Below are positions 1 through 5,412 of a stretch of 5,412 nt of DNA, one piece after another; within the stretch, counting starts at the first letter, position 1; each line of letters opens with the position of its first letter. Origin of the DNA: Dialister sp. (GTDB lineage Bacteria; Bacillota; Negativicutes; Veillonellales; Dialisteraceae); contig JAIJLI010000167.1 of assembly GCA_022722495.1 (NCBI GenBank), positions 1 through 5,412 of the forward strand. Reading direction: 5' to 3'. Under the pieces are notes generated by a model. That model worked only from the letters and a program-made list of their open reading frames with translations. It made no database searches and was not told where the DNA came from. A program made the translations under genes and the position numbers.

Positions 1-1231
<1,231 letters not shown>

Positions 1232-1242
<11 letters not shown>

Positions 1243-1702
1243 GAGAGTTTTATTTCTGAAAAAACAGATGGTGCAAAAGATGGGAAAGCAGGCTGCGCCC
1301 CTCACGGAGCAGGATGCTTTCTCTATGGATGCACTGACGCTCGCCTATATGGGAGATGTCGTCTGGTCCCTCTTCATCCGGGATACACTCATTCATACCA
1401 GTATCTACCAGGTGCAGATCCTTTCGACACTGACTTCGGAAATTGTATCGGCACGCTGGCAGAGCCGTATCCTTTTTGAGATTCGCGAAGTTTTGAATGA
1501 CAGAGAGCTCAAGGTATGCAAGCGAGGAAGAAATACATCGAGTACGGTACCGAAGAGTGCAACTGTCGAAGAGTACCGTGAAGCCACTGCTTTTGAAGCT
1601 CTTCTTGGCTATCTGAAGCTTGCGGGAGAGGAGGAACGCCTGCGGTTCATCCTCCAAAAAAGCTTGAAGTATGTGGCAGGAGAATTCCAACATGCAGACT
1701 AA
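1232..1702 (+). CDS. mrnC: Mini-ribonuclease III (MrnC)
   Basis: Double-strand-specific endoribonuclease with an RNase III catalytic domain but no dsRNA-binding domain; in B. subtilis it matures the ends of 23S rRNA, acting as a dimer. The 156-residue protein shows the family signatures: LAYMGDVV with the catalytic Asp42, EIVSARWQSRIL (about 70-81), the KRGRN segment (97-101) and ATAFEALLGYL with catalytic Glu122. It is slightly longer than the 143-residue B. subtilis protein, mainly through about 20 extra N-terminal residues. The GTG start is chosen for its ribosome binding site; starting at ATG 1268 or 1280 would remove 12 or 16 residues and leave the domain intact. It overlaps cysS upstream and rlmB downstream by 11 nt each, so the three genes are probably co-transcribed and translationally coupled. 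Identification is firm; the exact start is less so. Confidence 0.93.
1678..1682 (+). promoter_or_regulatory. Ribosome binding site deciding the rlmB start
   Basis: AGGAG, followed by A, lies 9 nt before the ATG at 1692. An earlier in-frame ATG at 1671 lies upstream of this site and has only a GA-poor approach, so 1692 is the better start. The site is inside the end of mrnC. Confidence 0.65.
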
Positions 1703-2552
1703 AAAGCAAAGCAATAAAAAACAGAGGGGGGAAAAACCGGCGGAAGGCCGGTTTCCTTCTGACAGGCACAGGGAGAAAAGACCGCCGAAGCGGAGAAGCA
1801 GTGATGGGGTTCGTCCCGTGAAGGATGACTCGCTCATGACCTTCGGCAGAAACAGCGTCACTGAATTCCTGCGGGCTGATCGGGTGCGCAGTGTCTTCAT
1901 CAAGGAAGGCCGGAAAGATGAAAGGCTCGCCCGGATCGCAGAAGAAGCTATAAGCAAAGGACTTCCTGTGATTGAGATCGCAGAAGATAAGCTGGATGCC
2001 ATGGCTGGCGGTGTCGTGCATCAGGGAGCAGCCGCTCTCCTCAAACCGTATGAATATGCAGAACTTGGCAAAGTGCTTTCGGACTGGGAGGGAAAAGATC
2101 CCATCCTCATCCTGCTGGACGGATTGGAGGATGTGAGAAATCTGGGCGCCATTGTCCGCACGGCAGAGTGCGCGGGAGCGGCGGCTGTCCTCCTTCCGAA
2201 GCACAAGAGCCCGCCCGTCACGGCGGCGGCCATGAAGACAGCGGCCGGAGCCTTTGCCTATCTTCCGGTGTGCCAGACGGGAAACATCCGTCAGACGCTG
2301 GAGGGGTTGAAAGAAAAAGGCTTCTGGGTCGTGGGCGCGGATATGGATGGAGAAAGCCTCTATTATAATGCCGATCTCAAGGGGCCTTTGGTCATCGTCA
2401 TGGGCGCGGAAGGGAAGGGCGTCTCGCCTCTCACCAGAAAACTCTGTGACTTCTGTGTCCGTATCCCGATGAAAGGGAAGGTCTCTTCTCTCAATGTCTC
2501 GGTGGCAGCTGCGCTCCTTATTTATGAGGCGGCGAAGCAGAGAAGTGAGTGA
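1692..2552 (+). CDS. rlmB: 23S rRNA (guanosine-2'-O)-methyltransferase, RlmB/TrmH (SpoU) family
   Basis: Transfers a methyl group from S-adenosylmethionine to a ribose 2'-OH of 23S rRNA (G2251 in E. coli). The 286-residue product has a Lys/Arg-rich, low-complexity tail (1-46), a SpoU substrate-binding domain (about 48-120, beginning TFGRNSVTEFL) and a C-terminal SPOUT trefoil-knot domain (about 137-284). The three SpoU motifs are intact: NLGAIVR (150-156, with the catalytic-type Arg156), VIVMGAEGKGVS (234-245) and IPMKGKVSSLNVSVAAALL (258-276). The start at 1692 has the good ribosome binding site; the ATG at 1671 would add only seven residues. It overlaps mrnC by 11 nt, pairing two 23S rRNA maturation enzymes. 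B. subtilis has the same gene (yacO) in the same place. RlmB is preferred to the related tRNA enzyme TrmH because of the substrate-binding domain and synteny, but target specificity cannot be proved from sequence. Confidence 0.92.
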   Translation: MQTKKQSNKKQRGEKPAEGRFPSDRHREKRPPKRRSSDGVRPVKDDSLMTFGRNSVTEFLRADRVRSVFIKEGRKDERLARIAEEAISKGLPVIEIAEDKLDAMAGGVVHQGAAALLKPYEYAELGKVLSDWEGKDPILILLDGLEDVRNLGAIVRTAECAGAAAVLLPKHKSPPVTAAAMKTAAGAFAYLPVCQTGNIRQTLEGLKEKGFWVVGADMDGESLYYNADLKGPLVIVMGAEGKGVSPLTRKLCDFCVRIPMKGKVSSLNVSVAAALLIYEAAKQRSE

Positions 2553-2586
2553 CAGATCTCCGGTGTGAGAGGGACCGAACCGCCCG

Positions 2587-2617
2587 TCATCCGCTTCATC
2601 CGATCTTTGGTCATCCG
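2587..2617 (+). repeat. Three copies of TCATCCG upstream of yacP
   Basis: The heptamer TCATCCG occurs at 2587-2593, 2596-2602 and 2611-2617, spaced 9 and 15 nt apart, in the 90-nt gap between rlmB and yacP. The gap otherwise shows only 4-bp hairpin possibilities, no T-run terminator and no convincing promoter, so read-through from rlmB into yacP is likely. The role of the repeats is unknown and chance is possible. Confidence 0.4.
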
Positions 2618-2642
2618 TTACTGAATAGCAAGGAGCCGTATT

Positions 2643-3155
2643 ATGAAAGATTTATACTTGGTCGATGGCTACAACGTGATCTTCTGGCTTCCGAAGGTCT
2701 TTGACCGGGAGGACCTCGAGTCAAGCCGCAAGAAGCTGATCGATCTTCTGGAAGACTACGGGGCGCACAACAATCTGGAGATGATCGTCGTCTTCGATGG
2801 ACAGGGAAGCTCGAATAAGGCCAGGATCGAAAAGATGGGGAAAAATTTCACCATTGTTTTCACACCGAGCCGCATGACGGCTGACAGCTATATCGAAAAA
2901 GAGTCCTATGATCGCAGGGAGGAGTACCGCTCGATCTACGTCGTCACTTCGGATGGACCGGAACAGAGCCAGGTCCTTGGGAATGGGGCGTATCGTGTGG
3001 CTGTCGATGATCTCATCCATGCAGTGAATGAAGACAAGAAGGTGCAGACCACTTTCATTTCTCATCATAACAATCAAAATCTTCGAAGCGAGATCGGCCG
3101 CGCGCTTCCAAAGTCTGTGCAGGATAAGCTGAATCAGCTCAGAAATGGGAACTAG
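2643..3155 (+). CDS. yacP: NYN (PIN-like) domain endoribonuclease, YacP/Rae1 family
   Basis: The 170-residue protein matches the YacP family; B. subtilis Rae1 is a ribosome-associated endoribonuclease that cleaves certain mRNAs during translation. The PIN-like acidic centre is visible: Asp8 in LVDGYN, Asp52 in VVFDGQ, Asp81 in TADSYIE and Asp104 in VTSDG. Length equals the usual family size. The ATG follows AAGGAG (2630-2635) at 7 nt, so the start is secure. The C-terminal part (about 125-170) is polar and not highly conserved. It is the last gene of the cysS-mrnC-rlmB-yacP set; the 90-nt gap before it has no terminator. In B. subtilis sigH follows; here a terminator follows. Family assignment is strong; the mRNA targets in this organism are not predictable. 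Confidence 0.9.
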   Translation: MKDLYLVDGYNVIFWLPKVFDREDLESSRKKLIDLLEDYGAHNNLEMIVVFDGQGSSNKARIEKMGKNFTIVFTPSRMTADSYIEKESYDRREEYRSIYVVTSDGPEQSQVLGNGAYRVAVDDLIHAVNEDKKVQTTFISHHNNQNLRSEIGRALPKSVQDKLNQLRNGN

Positions 3156-3191
3156 GGAAATGCCGATCCCATCGAGGATCTGACGCTGTAA

Positions 3192-3269
3192 GCATGTTCA
3201 TGAAACACTTCGTCGGTATACTCACTACATGGATCGCTGTCTCCCTATCCGCCTGCTGCATGAACATGC
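3192..3269. repeat. 11-bp inverted repeat, both arms CATG-NN-CATG
   Basis: GCATGTTCATG (3192-3202) is the exact reverse complement of CATGAACATGC (3259-3269), with 56 nt between. Each arm is also a near-palindrome in its own right: CATG-TT-CATG and CATG-AA-CATG, the second extending to TGCATG-AA-CATGCA (3257-3270). It could be a long-range RNA stem or two protein-binding sites spaced 66 bp apart. The base match is seen directly; the function is unknown. Confidence 0.65.
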
Positions 3270-3297
3270 AAGAGAGGATCAAACAACGATCTCATCA

Positions 3298-3330
3298 CCG
3301 CCCGGTACATATCGGGCGGCTTTTCATTTT
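3298..3330 (+). terminator. Rho-independent terminator after yacP
   Basis: CCGCCCG (3298-3304) pairs perfectly with CGGGCGG (3313-3319). A G-T and a T-A pair extend the stem to 9 bp with the four-base loop ACAT. The tail CTTTTCATTTT follows at once (3320-3330). It lies 142 nt after the yacP stop codon and most likely ends the cysS-yacP transcript or a small RNA from the gap. The opposite strand has no T-run, so it should act on + strand transcripts only. Confidence 0.83.
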
Positions 3331-3368
3331 GCTGCGGCACAGGTTCGAAAGGGCACGAGCGTGCAACG

Positions 3369-3431
3369 GGTCCTGCATTTCAGAGAGCACCCTGCCCGAT
3401 TGGCCGGGATCTCTGACCTTCTTAATTTTTT
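3369..3431 (+). terminator. Possible second terminator-like hairpin
   Basis: CAGAGA (3381-3386) pairs with TCTCTG (3410-3415), and inside it CCCG (3395-3398) pairs with CGGG (3405-3408) around a 6-nt loop. An alternative outer helix pairs GGTC (3369-3372) with GACC (3415-3418), which puts the T-rich tail TTCTTAATTTTTT (3419-3431) right after the stem. The asymmetric internal loop makes it weaker than the first terminator. It could be a backup terminator or the end of a small RNA. Confidence 0.4.
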
Positions 3432-3433
3432 CA

Positions 3434-3462
3434 TGGACAAAAGAGGGTAAATACGGTAATAT
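3434..3462 (+). promoter_or_regulatory. Sigma-A/sigma-70-type promoter of the peptidase-efp unit
   Basis: A -35 box TGGACA (3434-3439; consensus TTGACA, one mismatch) and a -10 box TAATAT (3457-3462; consensus TATAAT) are separated by exactly 17 bp. Transcription should start near 3469-3470, leaving a leader of about 20 nt. It lies just after the two terminator structures, as expected for a new transcription unit. Confidence 0.7.
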
Positions 3463-3488
3463 ATTTAGATGATAGAAAGCGGTGATAT

Positions 3489-4547
3489 ATGTTGATAGAA
3501 AGAGCAATGATTTCAGATTTTCTGAAAGAGAGCGGTGTAGATGCAGCTTTCATAGAGAAGGATGAAAACTGCCGATACATCTCTGGCTTTACCGGATCTG
3601 ACAGCTATCTCTTTTTAACGGCCGATGACTGCTATTTATTGACAGACAGCCGTTATACAGAACAGGCGAAGGAAGAGGCGAAGGGCTTTACCATCATCGA
3701 CTATGCTGGAAAACTGGCGAAGACGGTGGGAGAGCTTTCTGCAAAGCATCACGTCACTCGTTTCGGGATCGAAGCGGGCATGACGTATAAGATGTATCTT
3801 TCTTTCGATGAGGTACTGCCGGAAACGGATTTCGTCTTCGTAGTGCCTGATACGCTGCGCCAGATCAAAAGCGCGGAAGAGATCCGCCTCATCGAAGAAG
3901 CATGTCGGATTTCCGATCTGGGCTTTGAGAAGACCGTGCCTTATATCAAGGCGGGTATGACAGAGGCAGAGCTTCGGACGATCCTGGAGTGTGCGATGCT
4001 GGAGGCCGGATCGGAAGGGAAATCTTTCGATACGATCGTGGCATCCGGCTGGCGGTCTGCCTATCCTCACGGGACAGCGACAGATAAGGTGATCGAAGAA
4101 GGTGATCTCGTCACCTTTGATTTCGGCGCGATCTACCATGGCTACCACTCGGATATCACGAGAACGGTGGCTGTCGGGGAGATCTCAGAGCGGCAGCGCT
4201 ACATCTATGATGCGGTGCTGGGATGCAATGAGCATATCGAAAAGATACTGAGGGCTGGCCTTGTGGCAGCAGATGTGGATCAGGAGTCCCGAAAATATCT
4301 GAAAGAGAAGGATCTGGATAAGTGGTTCGGTCATGCACTGGGACACAGTGTAGGACTGGAGATCCATGAAACACCCACGCTGTCGCCAAGGGATCATACC
4401 GTCCTTTGCGCAGGTATGACAGAAACTGTGGAGCCGGGGGTTTATATCCCAGGTGTTGGTGGAGTCCGTATCGAAGATACGGTTGTAATAGAAAAGGATG
4501 GAATCTCCATCTTGACTAAATTCCCAAAGAAATTTTTAAGAGTGTAG
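3489..4547 (+). CDS. Xaa-Pro peptidase, M24 family (aminopeptidase P / prolidase-like)
   Basis: Cytoplasmic metallopeptidase that removes a residue preceding proline from peptides. The 352-residue protein has a creatinase-like N-terminal domain (about 1-122, with YISGFTGSDSYL and TDSRY) and an M24 pita-bread catalytic domain (about 130-350). All five metal ligands are present: Asp211 (FDFG), Asp222 (SDITRT), His286 (GHSVGLEIHE), Glu315 (VEPG) and Glu329 (RIED), plus the conserved His194 (PHG) and His293. The size fits short bacterial aminopeptidase P/PepQ proteins such as YqhT (PapB) of B. subtilis, which also precedes efp; aminopeptidase and dipeptidase activity cannot be separated by eye. 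No signal peptide is seen. The start is uncertain: GGTGA (3481-3485) is only 3 nt from ATG 3489, while TTG 3492 or ATG 3507 are alternatives. It has its own promoter and is 16 nt from efp. Confidence 0.92.
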   Translation: MLIERAMISDFLKESGVDAAFIEKDENCRYISGFTGSDSYLFLTADDCYLLTDSRYTEQAKEEAKGFTIIDYAGKLAKTVGELSAKHHVTRFGIEAGMTYKMYLSFDEVLPETDFVFVVPDTLRQIKSAEEIRLIEEACRISDLGFEKTVPYIKAGMTEAELRTILECAMLEAGSEGKSFDTIVASGWRSAYPHGTATDKVIEEGDLVTFDFGAIYHGYHSDITRTVAVGEISERQRYIYDAVLGCNEHIEKILRAGLVAADVDQESRKYLKEKDLDKWFGHALGHSVGLEIHETPTLSPRDHTVLCAGMTETVEPGVYIPGVGGVRIEDTVVIEKDGISILTKFPKKFLRV

Positions 4548-4563
4548 CAGGAGGAAAAACTAA

Positions 4564-5124
4564 ATGATTTCTAGTAACGATTTACGCCCAGGCATTACCG
4601 TAGAATTGGATGGACAGGTATGGCAGTGTATTGAATTCCTTCACGTAAAGCCAGGCAAAGGGGCAGCTTTTGTACGTGCTAAGCTGAAAAACCTGCAGAG
4701 CGGCTCTGTCGTAGAACGTAAATTCAATGCAGGCATCAAACTGCAGCCGGCTACTGTAGAACGTAAACCGATGCAGTACCTGTATGAAGCTGATGGTTCC
4801 TACTGCTTCATGGATACGGAAACCTATGAACAGATCATGCTGAACAAAGAACAGCTCGGCGATAAGATCAACTTCCTGAAGGAAGAAATGGAATGCAATG
4901 TCGTATTCTTCAATGGCACCATCATCGGCGTCGATATCCCGAACTCTGTAGAACTGAAAGTCGTAGAGACCGAACCGGGCATCCGCGGTGATACAGCGAC
5001 CGGCGGTTCCAAACCGGCTAAGATGGAAACCGGCTATGTCGTTTCTGTACCGCTCTTCATCAATGAAGGTGAAATGCTCCGCATTGATACCCGTACCGGC
5101 GCTTACATCGAACGCGTCAAGTAA
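4564..5124 (+). CDS. efp: Elongation factor P
   Basis: Binds the ribosome between the P and E sites and rescues it when it stalls on polyproline stretches. The 186-residue length is typical. Domain I (about 1-63) carries [12 protein letters not shown] with Lys32 at the tip, the residue modified in many bacteria; the PGKG context resembles the Bacillus type. Domains II (about 65-126) and III (about 127-186) follow, with [19 protein letters not shown] and the signature region [23 protein letters not shown] (4549-4554) stands 9 nt before the ATG, a near-ideal site. All eight Arg codons are CGT or CGC, unlike neighbouring genes that use AGA, AGG and CGG freely; this is typical of high expression. 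It is probably co-transcribed with the peptidase gene. No gene for a Lys32-modifying enzyme lies in the window, so the modification is unknown. Confidence 0.98.
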   Translation: MISSNDLRPGITVELDGQVWQCIEFLHVKPGKGAAFVRAKLKNLQSGSVVERKFNAGIKLQPATVERKPMQYLYEADGSYCFMDTETYEQIMLNKEQLGDKINFLKEEMECNVVFFNGTIIGVDIPNSVELKVVETEPGIRGDTATGGSKPAKMETGYVVSVPLFINEGEMLRIDTRTGAYIERVK

Positions 5125-5131
5125 TTTCTAT

Positions 5132-5412
5132 ATGGAAACTGCAGAAGTAAAAAATGACCTGGGAACCGTTCGTGTATCGGACCAGGTCATTGCAGTCATT
5201 GCCCGAGAAGCAGCGCTCCATGTGAAGGGGATCTATGGGATGGATGATCGGTTTTCTCATGGGATCTCTGCTGTCATCAGTGATGCGGAAGCAGAAGGCG
5301 TGCGTGTCTCCATCCGGGAGAATGGTATCGTCATCGATCTCTACGTGGCAGCCTGGCATGGCGAACGCCTGCCGGCTATCGCTTTACAGCTGCAGGAAGC
5401 AGTCAAGGAAAG
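5132..5412 (+). CDS. Asp23/Gls24 family protein (YqhY-like), 3' end missing
   Basis: An open frame starts at ATG 5132 and runs off the window: 93 whole codons plus two bases. Residues 11-31 (from GTVRVSDQVIAVIAREAAL to VKG) and the later segment IDLYVAAWHGERLPAIALQLQEAVKE match the Asp23/Gls24 (DUF322) family. Members are small cytoplasmic proteins; in B. subtilis YqhY is linked to control of fatty acid synthesis through acetyl-CoA carboxylase, while others are envelope-stress proteins. Which role applies cannot be told here. It begins 7 nt after the efp stop, with no terminator and no Shine-Dalgarno sequence in TAATTTCTAT, so it probably depends on efp for transcription and perhaps on translational coupling. 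An internal start is possible, but the family core begins only about 10 residues in. Confidence 0.85.
   Translation, partial: METAEVKNDLGTVRVSDQVIAVIAREAALHVKGIYGMDDRFSHGISAVISDAEAEGVRVSIRENGIVIDLYVAAWHGERLPAIALQLQEAVKE

Larger units (their letters stand above)
3156..3488. other. Structured 333-nt intergenic region between yacP and the peptidase gene
   Basis: No convincing gene is seen here. In order it holds: a 5-bp hairpin (GATCC 3165-3169 with GGATC 3176-3180); a long-range inverted repeat (3192-3202 with 3259-3269); a bulged hairpin (3274-3280 with 3288-3293); a clear terminator (3298-3330); a small GC-rich palindrome (GCAC 3353-3356 with GTGC 3361-3364); a second possible terminator (3369-3431); and the promoter of the next gene (3434-3462). 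Open frames crossing it lack ribosome binding sites and run through the terminator stem. It may be just a 3' untranslated region plus an intergenic spacer, or it may encode a small RNA ending at the first terminator; the sequence alone does not decide. Confidence 0.6.

Noticed and set aside
1250..2204. Long minus-strand open frames (250 and 185 codons) opposite mrnC and rlmB
   Set aside because: They are antisense shadows of well-identified genes, with no ribosome binding sites or recognisable domains.
3338..3376. GGTTCGAA resembling a tRNA T-loop
   Set aside because: The flanking bases do not pair to form a T-arm, and no acceptor, D or anticodon stem can be built around it.
3369..3431. T-box or other riboswitch leader before the peptidase gene
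   Set aside because: No T-box sequence, no recognisable aptamer core, and a good promoter lies downstream of the hairpin, so the mRNA would not include it.
3229..3450. 73-codon frame overlapping the previous one
   Set aside because: No ribosome binding site, crosses the terminator, and its sequence looks like random translation of structured DNA.
3194..3472. 92-codon frame on the + strand beginning with a lipoprotein-like signal (hydrophobic stretch then LSAC lipobox near residue 21)
   Set aside because: No ribosome binding site at ATG 3194 or 3200, the frame reads straight through the strong terminator and the second hairpin, and the part after the signal is arginine-rich with no domain pattern. 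The signal-like look is probably chance.
4512..4542. Internal promoter for efp: TTGACT near the end of the peptidase gene
   Set aside because: The -35-like hexamer is good, but at 16-19 bp spacing there is only TTTTAA or TAAGAG, too weak a -10 box to call.

Overview
The window is a stretch of bacterial chromosome carrying ordinary housekeeping genes, all on the + strand. It holds five complete genes and two cut by the window edges. Gene content, strong AGGAGG-type ribosome binding sites and the order cysS-mrnC-rlmB-yacP point to the Firmicutes/Bacillota. Base composition near 50% GC, the style of the proteins and efp lying next to an Asp23/Gls24-family gene suggest a Negativicutes relative such as Dialister or Megasphaera. 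That genus-level guess is inference and of low confidence.

Region 1 (1-3155) is a translation and RNA-maturation block. It starts with the 3' part of cysS (cysteinyl-tRNA synthetase). mrnC (Mini-ribonuclease III, 23S rRNA maturation) overlaps cysS by 11 nt, and rlmB (23S rRNA 2'-O-ribose methyltransferase) overlaps mrnC by 11 nt. After a 90-nt gap without a terminator comes yacP (NYN/PIN-like endoribonuclease, Rae1 family). In Bacillus subtilis the same order lies just upstream of sigH and the secE-nusG genes; here the block ends after yacP.

Region 2 (3156-3488) is a 333-nt non-coding gap. It contains a small hairpin, a long-range 11-bp inverted repeat whose arms are both CATG-NN-CATG near-palindromes, a clear intrinsic terminator, a second weaker hairpin with a T-rich tail, and a well-formed sigma-A/sigma-70-type promoter (TGGACA, 17 bp, TAATAT). 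It separates two transcription units.

Region 3 (3489-5412) is a second unit: an M24-family Xaa-Pro peptidase, efp (elongation factor P) 16 nt later, and 7 nt after that the start of an Asp23/Gls24-family (YqhY-like) gene that runs off the window. Peptidase plus efp is a familiar Firmicutes pair (yqhT-efp in B. subtilis).

I found no mobile element, CRISPR array, tRNA, rRNA or defence system. Nothing in the coding regions looks like an undescribed system. The part most worth a second look is the structured gap at 3156-3488.
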